Notes: a model not told the origin generated them from the sequence alone. A DNA stretch of 24,442 nt from Bacteroidales bacterium (GCA_023229505.1 JALNZD010000054.1:1-24442), one strand, 5' to 3'. Positions 1-7,301 are shown, counted from the stretch's first letter. Numbers and translations are program-made.

Positions 1-78
1 ATACAAACTAAATTAAGTTATTGACAATCAATTGTTTATAACTATTAAAGACAAACATGTTTAAAATATTGTAAATTC

Positions 79-103
79 GTCTCCCCGACTTTTCGGAGGG
101 GAC
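79..103 (+). other. Stable hairpin upstream of the phosphohexomutase gene
   Basis: GTCTCCCCGA (79-88) pairs with TCGGAGGGGAC (93-103) around a CTTT loop: ten pairs, one of them G-U, with one bulged A. It lies about 30 bases before the ATG and only a few bases before the heptamer repeat. It could be the terminator of a gene to the left of the window (the following T content is weak), a 5'-UTR element of the mutase, or a dispersed palindromic repeat. The sequence alone does not decide. Confidence 0.5.
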
Positions 104-105
104 TC

Positions 106-130
106 AACTTTGAACTTTGAACTTTGAACT
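106..130 (+). repeat. Heptamer tandem repeat (TTGAACT)n
   Basis: Three perfect copies of TTGAACT (110-130) follow a partial unit AACT (106-109). The array ends two bases before the ATG at 132. A TTG inside it (117) is in frame with the downstream gene but is unlikely to be the real start. The same unit occurs in reverse orientation at 8082-8116. A change in copy number would alter the distance from promoter to start codon. Confidence 0.85.
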
Positions 131-131
131 A

Positions 132-1868
132 ATGAATATGCTTGATCCTAAAATACTTAGCAGAGCCCAGGATTGGCTTACAGGAGATTTTGATGAAGAA
201 ACTAACAGACAGGTCAATGATCTTATAATAAATAATCCCCAGGAAATCGTTGATGCTTTTTACCAGGATCTGGAATTTGGAACCGGCGGGTTGCGCGGCA
301 TCATGGGGGTCGGGACAAACCGGATGAATAAGTATACTGTCGGTATGGCCACCCAGGGACTTGCGAATTACCTGAAAAAGATATTCCCCGGTCAGAAGCA
401 GATTAAGGTGGCTATTGCTTATGACTGCAGGAACAACAGTCCTTATTTTGCGCAGATCACAGCAGATGTTTTCTCTGCCAACGGTATTTTCGTTTACCTT
501 TTTAAAGCCCTGAGACCCACGCCGGAGTTGTCGTTTGCGATCCGCCACCTGGGCTGCCAGAGCGGGATAGTCATCACCGCCTCCCATAATCCAAAGGAAT
601 ATAACGGTTATAAGGCTTATTGGGAAGATGGAAGCCAGCTGATCCCCCCGCATGATAAAAATGTTATCGCCGAAGTGCAAAAGATCAAATCACCCAATGA
701 GGTGAAATTTGATGGAAACAAAGATTTAATTGAGATGATCGGCGAAGACTTTGACCGGGTTTACCTTGACCGGGTACTTCAATTGAGCTTGTCGCAGGAA
801 GAAATCAAAAAGCATTCAGGCCTGAAGATCGTTTACACATCCATCCATGGGACAGGCGGGCAACTTGTCCCGGCCTGCCTCGAGAAATTCGGTTTCAGGA
901 ATGTTTATGTAGTTGCTGAGCAAAACCTCCCCGACGGGAATTTCCCTACAGTCAAATCACCTAATCCGGAAGAACCCGCAGCTTTGGAGTTGGCGATCAA
1001 TCAAGCCGAAAAGATTGGCGCCGACCTCGTCATGGCCACTGATCCCGATGCAGATCGAATCGGGATTGCAGTCCGTGATCTTAACAAAAACTTTATCCTG
1101 CTAAACGGCAACCAGACGGCAGCTTTGCTGACCTATTATCTCCTGACAAAATGGGATGAAAAAAAGAAACTGACAGGCAAAGAGTATATTGTAAAAACAA
1201 TTGTTACTTCGGAGATACTCAAAGATATAGCTGACCGGTTCAAAGTAGAATGCTATGATGTGCTTACCGGTTTCAAGTGGATTGCAGAAATCATCCGGCG
1301 TAATGAAGGAAAGAAGATATTCATCGGCGGTGGAGAAGAGAGCTATGGCTACATGACAGGTGACTTTGTCCGCGACAAGGATGCTATAAGCTCCTGTGCG
1401 CTGGTTGCAGAAACAGCCGCCTGGGCTGCTTCTAAAGGGAAAACCCTCTACGAGTTGTTGCTCGATATTTATGTCGAATTTGGCCTTTACAAGGAAAAAC
1501 TGATCTCAGTCGTGAGAAAAGGCCAATCCGGCAGTAAGGAAATCAAAAAGATGATGGACGATTTCCGCAGCACCCCTCCTTCCCGGATCAACGGATCCAG
1601 TATGGTGATGATCAAAGACTACCAGTTGTCGGTATCCAAAGATATGCTTGCCGGAACCACTATACCAATCAGCTTACCCAAATCTAACGTCCTGCAGTTC
1701 TTCCTTGAAGATGGGAGCAAGATCAGTGTCCGGCCAAGCGGTACAGAGCCAAAGATCAAGTTCTACTTCAGCGTCCGGGAAAGGTTACTGACGAGATCTG
1801 ATTTTGAAAAAGCGGATGAGAATCTGGAAGTCAGGGTGAAAGCGATCATTGAGGATATGAATTTGTGA
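132..1868 (+). CDS. Phosphohexomutase (phosphoglucomutase/phosphomannomutase family)
   Basis: This 578-aa cytosolic alpha-D-phosphohexomutase interconverts hexose 1- and 6-phosphates through an enzyme phosphoserine. All four family signatures are visible: the catalytic serine loop TASHNPKEYNGYKAY (Ser about 151), the metal loop DPDADRIG (about 304-311), the sugar-specificity loop GGGEES (about 399-404) and the phosphate-binding loop RPSGTEPKIKFY (from about 534). The length and the long N-terminal part match the larger bacterial PGM/PMM subfamily rather than the 450-aa ManB type. I chose ATG at 132; a TTG at 117 would lie within the heptamer repeat, and ATG at 138 is also possible. The gene meets the next one tail-to-tail, with 12 bases between the stops. 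Glucose versus mannose specificity cannot be settled from the sequence. Confidence 0.95.
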   Translation: MNMLDPKILSRAQDWLTGDFDEETNRQVNDLIINNPQEIVDAFYQDLEFGTGGLRGIMGVGTNRMNKYTVGMATQGLANYLKKIFPGQKQIKVAIAYDCRNNSPYFAQITADVFSANGIFVYLFKALRPTPELSFAIRHLGCQSGIVITASHNPKEYNGYKAYWEDGSQLIPPHDKNVIAEVQKIKSPNEVKFDGNKDLIEMIGEDFDRVYLDRVLQLSLSQEEIKKHSGLKIVYTSIHGTGGQLVPACLEKFGFRNVYVVAEQNLPDGNFPTVKSPNPEEPAALELAINQAEKIGADLVMATDPDADRIGIAVRDLNKNFILLNGNQTAALLTYYLLTKWDEKKKLTGKEYIVKTIVTSEILKDIADRFKVECYDVLTGFKWIAEIIRRNEGKKIFIGGGEESYGYMTGDFVRDKDAISSCALVAETAAWAASKGKTLYELLLDIYVEFGLYKEKLISVVRKGQSGSKEIKKMMDDFRSTPPSRINGSSMVMIKDYQLSVSKDMLAGTTIPISLPKSNVLQFFLEDGSKISVRPSGTEPKIKFYFSVRERLLTRSDFEKADENLEVRVKAIIEDMNL

Positions 1869-1880
1869 TTCAATCCCGTA

Positions 1881-2420
1881 TTAATTCGCCATTGCTGCAT
1901 TAATAGGCACCCTGTCAAGATATTGTATAACCCTGTCTATTTTATCATTCGCATCAAAGTGCATATCCGTATGTATCCACTGGACCATTCTTTTGCCTGT
2001 TGTGTATGTGGCATCTACCTGGTACCAGCATAATAACCAGACTCCGGGTTGCTCAACACTTTGTGGCTGATTAACTTTTATCGGCAGAAATATTGCATTA
2101 CTGAAAGAGATGGTATCAATGGATTCAGTTCTTCTCATTTTCCAGAAAGCAGTAATCGCAGGCTTACCAGCAAGGCTGTCACCGTTATTCCATTGATAGA
2201 CTGCATTATCAGCATAACTGGTCATCCATCCATCAATATCACCAAGTGTTAATGCGTCAAGACCCTTTTTGCCTATTTCAACATATTTTGGGTCTGCAAA
2301 CTCTGCGGGTTGTGGTTTTATCTCTGCAAGAGCGGCTTCGGTTTTTCTCTCTGCAGATTTTTCATTTGTGCAAGCAACAAATAAAGAGCAGCTTAAAGCC
2401 AGTAATAATAATTTTTTCAT
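1881..2420 (-). CDS. NTF2-like (SnoaL-type) lipoprotein
   Basis: This 179-aa protein begins with a lipoprotein signal peptide (MKKLLLLALSCSLFVAC, lipid-accepting Cys17), so it should be anchored in the envelope. The mature part, from about residue 45, has the pattern of a nuclear-transport-factor-2-like fold: an N-terminal helix (VEIGKKGLDALTLGDIDGWMTSYADNAVYQW), a GKPAITAFWK segment, and alternating strands ending in HFDANDKIDRVIQYLDR. This fold is shared by SnoaL, ketosteroid-isomerase-like and many orphan proteins, so no reaction can be assigned. It is monocistronic and convergent with the phosphohexomutase. No clear TAnnTTTG promoter was found; TATCTTTA upstream is a one-mismatch candidate. 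Confidence 0.8.
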   Translation of the reverse strand: MKKLLLLALSCSLFVACTNEKSAERKTEAALAEIKPQPAEFADPKYVEIGKKGLDALTLGDIDGWMTSYADNAVYQWNNGDSLAGKPAITAFWKMRRTESIDTISFSNAIFLPIKVNQPQSVEQPGVWLLCWYQVDATYTTGKRMVQWIHTDMHFDANDKIDRVIQYLDRVPINAAMAN

Positions 2421-2650
2421 AATGGAAATTTTTAGAGGATTAAAAAAGACGTGAGTAAATTAATGAATTAAAATAGTTTACAAGTTAAGATTGGCGATGT
2501 AAAGATAAAACGCAAAATATTAATTTGCAGAAATTTATGAAATATTTAACAATTTTTCATATTTCCTTTTTTGAACAATTTTTTACTAAAAATAATGAAA
2601 ATCCTTCAATAACTGGCTGATCAACCCAATAATAATATTTTGTGAACTGA

Positions 2651-2684
2651 TAAAAATAAAACCCTGCCTATTACAGCAGGGCTT
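2651..2684 (-). terminator. Intrinsic terminator of the truncated T9SS gene
   Basis: On the minus strand CCCTGC and GCAGGG (2662-2667 and 2676-2681) form a 6-bp GC-rich stem with an 8-base loop, followed by TTTTATTTTTA. It lies about 50 bases past the stop of the truncated surface-protein gene. The rest of the 2421-2730 gap is AT-rich and holds no other gene that I can support. Confidence 0.65.
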
Positions 2685-2730
2685 AAAAATTTAGAAGAAT
2701 TTAAATTTTAATTGATTGGAATTTAACCAC

Positions 2731-3111
2731 TTACTTTATCACATTTAATTTCAATGCTTTCTCTAATTTGCCATTGATATTTAATTTGATGGTATATAGG
2801 CCTGAACTATAGGAAGAAGTCCTTCTAATAAGTTGATTTTGCTGACCTTCAATAAGTCCTTCTTCGATAATCCTTCCTAATGGATCACTAATTGAATATG
2901 ATGCCTGGTTTGGAATTATTTCAAAATAATATTCCATAATGAAATAATCATTACATGGATTCGGATATACGCTGAAAATCTTTTCTTGATCCAAACCAGT
3001 AATATAATCCGGATTTTCTGCAGTATACCTTCTTAAAACAGGACCAGATGCCGGTAAAATATAAACTTCAGGATAGCTGGCAGAATCAATGTGTTGCAGG
3101 ATATTTTGAGC
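2731..3111 (-). pseudogene. 5'-truncated T9SS-secreted protein (type A sorting domain remnant)
   Basis: The frame is open for 126 codons with no ATG; the only possible start in the clear C-terminal domain is a TTG at 2994. The upstream in-frame portion, containing ILQHIDSASYPEVYILPASG and LRRYTAENPDYITGLDQ, reads as genuine protein, so the coding frame continues past that TTG to an abrupt stop at 3112-3114. The last 80 or so residues are a typical type A T9SS sorting domain: VYPNPCNDYF, then ISDPLGRIIEEG, then SSGLYTIKLNINGK and a final KALKLNVIK. With no signal peptide and no cargo, this is most likely the tail of a larger surface or secreted protein whose 5' part was lost. A terminator follows it. 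Confidence 0.75.
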
Positions 3112-3195
3112 TTACACAAATACGAGTTGTAAATTTATCTCAGGCTTAAGTCAATAAACTGTAAACATTTTTCAAGGACGAGACAAACTTAACTT

Positions 3196-3251
3196 CGCCA
3201 AATCGCCAAATTGCTAAACCGGCAAACCGTTAAATCGCCCAATCGGTAAAT
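3196..3251. repeat. Degenerate octamer tandem repeat (consensus CGccAAAt)
   Basis: Seven consecutive 8-base units can be read: CGCCAAAT, CGCCAAAT, TGCTAAAC, CGGCAAAC, CGTTAAAT, CGCCCAAT and CGGTAAAT. The array sits in the 180-base gap between the truncated T9SS gene and the stop of the thioredoxin-like lipoprotein. The rest of this gap, 3112-3195, shows no gene; it begins where the T9SS frame is broken. Confidence 0.8.
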
Positions 3252-3291
3252 TATTCTCACATCAGGCCGGAGGGTTACGTTCAAAGCAATT

Positions 3292-3768
3292 TTATTGTAC
3301 TGTTTTGGTTGCTGAGTTGTACTTGTTTATCCAATGAATTATATCCGGCGACAAGGTATAATTTCCAACAACAATATTATCTTTGACAACAATACAAGTT
3401 GGATACCCATACCCAAAATAATAATCAACCATTTTAGCCATGAAATCATATTTTACATTATCCGCGTTTAATGTTGGAAACAATAGTCCTTTATCAGCTG
3501 GATTGCAGATAATCAATGTAAAATCTTCAGCATCTGTTAACTTATCGATGAAAATGGAATATGTTAATTGCTCACATCCTGCACATCCGGTACAAGGAAT
3601 AATGATAAACATCTTTTCCTCGATATAATCCTTGTCATTAAAAGTTTCTCCCAAGTATTGAAGGAAGGAATTCTGTTTGTCCACACCATCTTCACTATCG
3701 TAATGGTTTGCACAGCTAATACTGCATAATAACATTAATATCAAAGGAAATTTTATTTGTTTAAGCAT
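3292..3768 (-). CDS. Thioredoxin-like lipoprotein with a CxxCxxC motif
   Basis: This 158-aa protein has a lipoprotein signal (LLCSISC, Cys19). The mature region looks like a thioredoxin fold: a strand MFIIIP runs straight into CTGCAGC (Cys59, Cys62, Cys65) at the start of a helix, where TlpA/ResA-like proteins carry CxxC, and a later GYPTCIVV (about 121-128) matches the cis-proline loop followed by a strand. The final segment DIIHWINKY resembles the last helix. A periplasmic or surface thiol-disulfide role is plausible but unproven; the third Cys of the motif and Cys125 are unusual. The gene overlaps the end of the upstream propeller gene by 16 bases, so the two are almost certainly translated from one mRNA. 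Confidence 0.7.
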   Translation of the reverse strand: MLKQIKFPLILMLLCSISCANHYDSEDGVDKQNSFLQYLGETFNDKDYIEEKMFIIIPCTGCAGCEQLTYSIFIDKLTDAEDFTLIICNPADKGLLFPTLNADNVKYDFMAKMVDYYFGYGYPTCIVVKDNIVVGNYTLSPDIIHWINKYNSATKTVQ

Positions 3769-4877
3769 GACTGAAACTTAAAGATTTGATATTCATTAGA
3801 GTTATTCTTGCTTATTGATTTCAACATAAGTCCTTGATTTGTAATAACAATTCGTTTCCAGAATTTTTCTTCAGGCATCAAAACTTCTTTTACCTTTTTC
3901 AGGTTTTCATCCAAAATAATGATAGACCATTTTCTTTTGTTTTTATCATTGATCTTTCCATGATCGTTAAATTTCTCCAATTTGTGTAATACTACCCTGT
4001 AATATATGTTGTGATATTCATCATATACTAAATCACTGTATTGTGCATTATAAGTATATGCATCAATAATGGCCGATAATTCGGTATACTTATCCTTTTC
4101 AATCGGTTCAATCTCATTAATATAATGGCTTTTACAATTAACGGTTTTTAATAATTCACCACTTTTATCATAGACATATATATTATGGCTTACCGGAAAA
4201 GAAAATACCAACTCATTTTTCTTATTGATTACTCTTGAATAATCCTGTTGGTGATTACCATAGAATATACCTTGCCTATATTCTAAAGGTAAGTCCCCAA
4301 TTTGATTGGCAAAACCATTTGATAAATCCAATAACATCTCAATAGGTATATGTGATTCAATAACAGTTCCAGGTTTAAAGCGATAGGATGCTTGAAAATA
4401 CAATTTATTCTTTATTAATACCATAGGGTGTGTATGCCTCGAGTCAATGTAAAAATAACCGTTTGTTTCTGTGTTGGCCAATTCATTGATATTCCACCTT
4501 TGGTATATTTCTCCATTTTTATTCATAAGCAGTATGTACATTACACTACTGTTTAATATGGAACAGATAAAGATTGAATCCGGATTATGATAGAGATGAT
4601 CCCTATAAACCAGACCATCCAATTTATTTAAACTAATATCAAATTCTACCTTTTCTGATTTTAGATTAAATACAATTATCTTGTTATCCTTTTTAAAGGT
4701 CAGAAGCGTATCTGTTTCGTTTTGATCAAAGTGATATGAATAAAAATTTAGGTTTGCCAATACCTCGTAATTTAACTCCAATGAATTGATCAATATGAAG
4801 TTATTTTCAAAGTCAATGCATTTATTATTACATCCATAGATAAGAATCAGCAATGTAAAAGCCAGCGTTCTTTTCAT
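3753..4877 (-). CDS. DUF4221-like beta-propeller lipoprotein
   Basis: From the ATG at 4877 this is a 374-aa lipoprotein (MKRTLAFTLLILIYGC, lipid Cys16). An in-frame ATG 15 bases upstream gives MLDKKMKRTL, a poorer signal peptide. The mature part is a series of short strand pairs with recurring blade-like phrases (KIIVFNLKSEKVEFDISLNKLDG, MYILLMNKNGEIYQRWNI, NIYVYDKSGELLKTVN, SIIILDENLKKVKEV), as in the six-bladed propellers of the Bacteroidota DUF4221 family, whose function is unknown. It lies between a Cys-rich lipoprotein gene (stop 69 bases upstream, with a hairpin between) and the CxxCxxC lipoprotein, which overlaps its 3' end. Base composition is strongly AT-rich. Confidence 0.75.
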   Translation of the reverse strand: MKRTLAFTLLILIYGCNNKCIDFENNFILINSLELNYEVLANLNFYSYHFDQNETDTLLTFKKDNKIIVFNLKSEKVEFDISLNKLDGLVYRDHLYHNPDSIFICSILNSSVMYILLMNKNGEIYQRWNINELANTETNGYFYIDSRHTHPMVLIKNKLYFQASYRFKPGTVIESHIPIEMLLDLSNGFANQIGDLPLEYRQGIFYGNHQQDYSRVINKKNELVFSFPVSHNIYVYDKSGELLKTVNCKSHYINEIEPIEKDKYTELSAIIDAYTYNAQYSDLVYDEYHNIYYRVVLHKLEKFNDHGKINDKNKRKWSIIILDENLKKVKEVLMPEEKFWKRIVITNQGLMLKSISKNNSNEYQIFKFQSCLNK

Positions 4878-4894
4878 TTTTTTATCTAACAAAA

Positions 4895-4936
4895 ATAAAT
4901 GCCATATTATCAGACAGTTAATAACATGGCATTTAT
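4895..4936 (-). terminator. Perfect hairpin between two lipoprotein genes (terminator/attenuator)
   Basis: ATAAATGCCAT (4895-4905) is perfectly complementary to ATGGCATTTAT (4926-4936), and after one mismatch four further pairs extend the stem inward, giving about 16 bp. On the minus strand the stem is followed by TTTTGTT. It begins 10 bases beyond the stop of the Cys-rich lipoprotein gene and ends about 17 bases before the propeller start. It should terminate part of the transcripts, so the first gene would be expressed above the two that follow. Confidence 0.7.
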
Positions 4937-4946
4937 CTATTATTAA

Positions 4947-5474
4947 CTACAACTCACCATAATTTGGCGGGTCACCAGTTTCAACAACATAGATTTGATA
5001 AATATAAAGCTCTTGTTGACTTATTGAGTTGAAAACAGGATGCTTTTTAACTGATGTTATTCCATTTTGTAAGTCAGTTAATATAGCTTGTCTAGCAGGA
5101 TCTTTAAGTTCAGGCATTAATATACCAACTTCTTCGCTGTATTCGCTGAAAAATTCCTCTGTATTTCCAACATTTATATATTCGTCTAAAATACTTGCTG
5201 CTCTATTATAATCATCAATATTGGTAATGCCATAGATTATAACATCCATTAAACAGTCCCATCCCATATAATAGCATCTCGCATTTGGACAAGGATAGGG
5301 TGAGGAAGGATCTGGGGCTCCACATTCAAAAAATCTAATTGGAGGTAATGGTTGTTGTTTTAGAGAAATAACTTGGGAAGTTTGATTATCATCTGTATTT
5401 ATGACTTCCTTTTCACAAGAAATCACAATAATTAAGATGAGTATCAAAGATAATATAGATACTATTTTTTTCAT
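4947..5474 (-). CDS. Small Cys-rich lipoprotein, unknown function
   Basis: This 175-aa protein carries a very hydrophobic lipoprotein signal (MKKIVSILSLILILIIVISC, Cys20). After a polar, probably flexible linker rich in Q, P and S comes a cysteine cluster at Cys51, Cys62, Cys67 and Cys74 (in FECGAPDP, PYPCPNARCYY and GWDCLMD). The second half is acidic and helical (YNRAASILDEYINVGNTEEFF, KDPARQAILTDLQNGI). I do not recognise the family. It is the first gene of a cassette with a DUF4221-like propeller and a CxxCxxC thioredoxin-like lipoprotein, which makes the four cysteines a possible disulfide substrate. No TAnnTTTG lies just upstream; the nearest perfect promoter is at 5954-5985. Confidence 0.65.
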   Translation of the reverse strand: MKKIVSILSLILILIIVISCEKEVINTDDNQTSQVISLKQQPLPPIRFFECGAPDPSSPYPCPNARCYYMGWDCLMDVIIYGITNIDDYNRAASILDEYINVGNTEEFFSEYSEEVGILMPELKDPARQAILTDLQNGITSVKKHPVFNSISQQELYIYQIYVVETGDPPNYGEL

Positions 5475-5636
5475 TATATTTTATATTTAAATTAGTTTAT
5501 TATATCCTCTATTGTAATGATTTTGCGACTTTCTATTATTGTATCTTTTATAAAAAGATGAATTTTAGCACATAATATATTACATAAATTCAGGTTTAAA
5601 AATCACTATTTATAATGAATGATGAAATAATTAAGA

Positions 5637-5671
5637 GTCACCCCAAGATAACCTGATTTATTTGGAGTGAC
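5637..5671 (-). terminator. Hairpin at the end of the small ORF
   Basis: GTCAC-C-CCAA (5637-5646) pairs with TTGG-A-GTGAC (5662-5671), nine pairs with one mismatch and a 15-base loop. It overlaps the last codons and stop of the 86-aa ORF. On the minus strand it is followed by TCTTAATTATTT, a weak T tract, so it is at best a leaky terminator. 5475-5636 upstream of the Cys-rich lipoprotein shows no other gene. Confidence 0.45.
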
Positions 5672-5918
5672 ACAAACTGTCGAACTTGTTCTTCCCTAAT
5701 TTGAATAAATATTTATTTGAACGAAATGCAAAATAATTATACATCCGTACAGAAATTTTATTTATCTCGAAAACTCTAATATCTGTTATAAGGTTTGCAG
5801 TTATTGAAAATTTGCAGGATTGATTTATGAAGCTATTTGATAAACTATCAAATGGAAACATGAATAATTGGAAAATTACTATATACACTTTTCCGAGGAA
5901 CAATAGTATAGTTTTCAT
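5658..5918 (-). CDS. Small hypothetical protein with hydrophobic N-terminus (uncertain)
   Basis: This ORF encodes 86 aa starting MKTILLFLGKVYIVIFQLFM, a signal-peptide or membrane-like segment, followed by a polar, basic, Lys/Asn/Phe-rich tail ending KLGKNKFDSLCHSK. I recognise no family, and the AT-rich composition would allow such an ORF by chance. In favour of it, a near-perfect Bacteroidota promoter lies 36 bases upstream, the predicted leader is about 29 bases, and a hairpin covers the stop codon, so promoter, ORF and terminator are in register. The same transcript could instead be a roughly 300-base noncoding RNA or the leader of the downstream lipoprotein cassette. Confidence 0.35.
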   Translation of the reverse strand: MKTILLFLGKVYIVIFQLFMFPFDSLSNSFINQSCKFSITANLITDIRVFEINKISVRMYNYFAFRSNKYLFKLGKNKFDSLCHSK

Positions 5919-5953
5919 TTTTCAATATAATAAAGACATTGGCTAAGTCTTCA

Positions 5954-5985
5954 CAAAGATATTTTAAAATAATATGTATTACAAA
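5954..5985 (-). promoter_or_regulatory. Consensus Bacteroidota promoter
   Basis: On the minus strand a -33 TTTG (5982-5985) is separated by exactly 20 bases from a -7 TATCTTTG (5954-5961). Both elements match the established sigma-ABfr consensus without mismatch. It lies only 10 bases outside the left end of the IS element and points away from it, toward the 86-aa ORF and the lipoprotein cassette. Confidence 0.7.
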
Positions 5986-5995
5986 TATTTTTTAT

Positions 5996-6015
5996 CTAAG
6001 TACATGACAAAAATT
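5996..6015 (+). repeat. Left terminal inverted repeat of the IS4-family element
   Basis: CTAAGTACATGACAAAAATT mirrors the right end with one mismatch. The transposase stop codon (TAG, read from 5998 to 5996) and its last four to five codons are encoded by this repeat. Confidence 0.85.
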
Positions 6016-7102
6016 TACAACACTCTTTAAATTTATCTATATTGTTAGAAAACAGCACATTTGCTAAGAATATTAAGCCGTACTTGAATAAACTTTTAGC
6101 TTTTCTACCATGCTTTTTGATTTTTATGGGACAAATAGAGTCTAAGAATATCCCGGCTTTATAAGCCCAAACAAAAGCAATCAGCACCAAGGAAAAGAGC
6201 TTATTAATTCGTTCAATATCGGTCAAATGCGTGTCCTCAATATTAAAACCGCTTGTTTTCAGCGCTCTAAATGCAGATTCAATCTGCCATCGTTCTTTGT
6301 ATAATGACTCAGCTTCATCAGGTTTGTTAAAGGAAATGATGGTTTGAAGGTCCGGAACCCCTTTTCTGTTTTTGACTTTCGAAGCCGATAAATAGCAAAG
6401 CTGACCATTGACATATACGATTCCACGACGGAATTCAAATTGATTGACTTGAAGATGGTCAAATAGCCATGAAACCTTAACACGATGCCCGTTTTTTGGA
6501 ATGACAACCCAGAAATTCTCACGAATCCTAATGTGGTATCGGATCCGTTTGTGATTTAGGTAAGCTAACCAATGATCCCCTACAAACTCTCTGTCAGCCA
6601 GCAGACAATCAATGGTGTCAACCCCGAACAGTTCAATGTAGCGTTGGATGAGTTCGATCCGTTCCCCTGTAGAGGAGTTACCAAACTTTGGCATCATCTT
6701 AAACAGAACAGGAAATGCCACACCTTGGTAAACAATGGCAAGAACCAGGACGTTAATGTTTGTTGTTCCAAACTTCCAATTGGTCCTATCCAATGCCAGC
6801 CGAAACGGTGGCTTATGGGGCAACAAGGCGAACACAAAGCGAGCTATAAGGCTGGTATCCAGCAGATAATCGGACATAAAGCGTTGGACTCTTCGTAAAG
6901 AAGAATCAACCCTCACATCAGTATCGAAACTGGCAGCCAGTTTTTCAAAGCAAACAGTTTGAACCTTGCATAAAGCGCAGATAAATAAGCCAAAGAACTT
7001 TATTCGGGCTAAATTCATTTTATCCCCGAAAACTTGCGATAAGGTTTTGAATAAAATGCTATTTTTACTCTCAACCCTGGTGTTCATGTATCTTGGAGTC
7101 AT
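5996..7102 (-). CDS. IS4-family DDE transposase
   Basis: This is a full-length 368-aa transposase. The RNase H-like catalytic triad is visible: first Asp in LALDRTNWKFG (Asp105), second in LLADREFVG (Asp170) and the glutamate in YKERWQIESAFRALK (Glu275). The last motif fits the IS4 signature Y-x2-R-x3-E-x6-K exactly (Tyr268, Arg271, Glu275, Lys282). The N-terminal hundred residues (SLRRVQRFM region) resemble the DNA-binding part of this family. The reading frame is intact with no frameshift, so the enzyme is potentially active. The stop codon falls inside the left terminal repeat. The insertion between 7103 and 7232 is a noncoding 5' region of about 130 bases. Confidence 0.93.
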   Translation of the reverse strand: MTPRYMNTRVESKNSILFKTLSQVFGDKMNLARIKFFGLFICALCKVQTVCFEKLAASFDTDVRVDSSLRRVQRFMSDYLLDTSLIARFVFALLPHKPPFRLALDRTNWKFGTTNINVLVLAIVYQGVAFPVLFKMMPKFGNSSTGERIELIQRYIELFGVDTIDCLLADREFVGDHWLAYLNHKRIRYHIRIRENFWVVIPKNGHRVKVSWLFDHLQVNQFEFRRGIVYVNGQLCYLSASKVKNRKGVPDLQTIISFNKPDEAESLYKERWQIESAFRALKTSGFNIEDTHLTDIERINKLFSLVLIAFVWAYKAGIFLDSICPIKIKKHGRKAKSLFKYGLIFLANVLFSNNIDKFKECCKFLSCT

Positions 7103-7212
7103 ACTTGCTGGTATTTCATCTAAGATACTGAATATCAGGATATTATATCATCTTGTTCGCATTAGTTATCACCAAGTTATTAACATACATTATTGATAAT
7201 CAGGCTATTATT

Positions 7213-7232
7213 AATTTTTGTCATGTACTAAG
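7213..7232 (+). repeat. Right terminal inverted repeat of the IS4-family element
   Basis: AATTTTTGTCATGTACTAAG is the reverse complement of the left end with one mismatch. The uppP start codon is 69 bases beyond it. Confidence 0.85.
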
Positions 7233-7301
7233 CACCAAAATACTAAATATAAGTTACCCAAACTATCTAATGTGCTATTTGATATTATTTAATGGAATGA
7301 A

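Larger units (their letters stand above)
5996..7232 (-). mobile_element. Complete IS4-family insertion sequence, about 1.24 kb
   Basis: Terminal inverted repeats CTAAGTACATGACAAAAATT (5996-6015) and the complement of CTTAGTACATGACAAAAATT (7213-7232) agree at 19 of 20 positions; the inner 17 (5999-6015 and 7213-7229) are perfect. They enclose one intact transposase gene. Comparing the 12 bases outside each end shows no target-site duplication, although IS4-family elements normally make one of about 9-12 bp. The copy may therefore be old, or one flank may have been rearranged. It separates the lipoprotein region from uppP. Confidence 0.85.

Noticed and set aside
117..131. TTG start at 117 for the phosphohexomutase
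   Set aside because: It lies inside the heptamer repeat and adds only NFEL-type residues dictated by the repeat; ATG at 132 is preferred.
6966..7196. 76-codon plus-strand frame inside the IS element
   Set aside because: It is antisense to the transposase start and to the noncoding IS 5' region, with no supporting signal.
5984..7244. Target-site duplication flanking the IS4-family element
   Set aside because: The bases outside the two ends (…TTTTTTAT and CACCAAAATA…) do not match for any length from 9 to 12, so no duplication is claimed.
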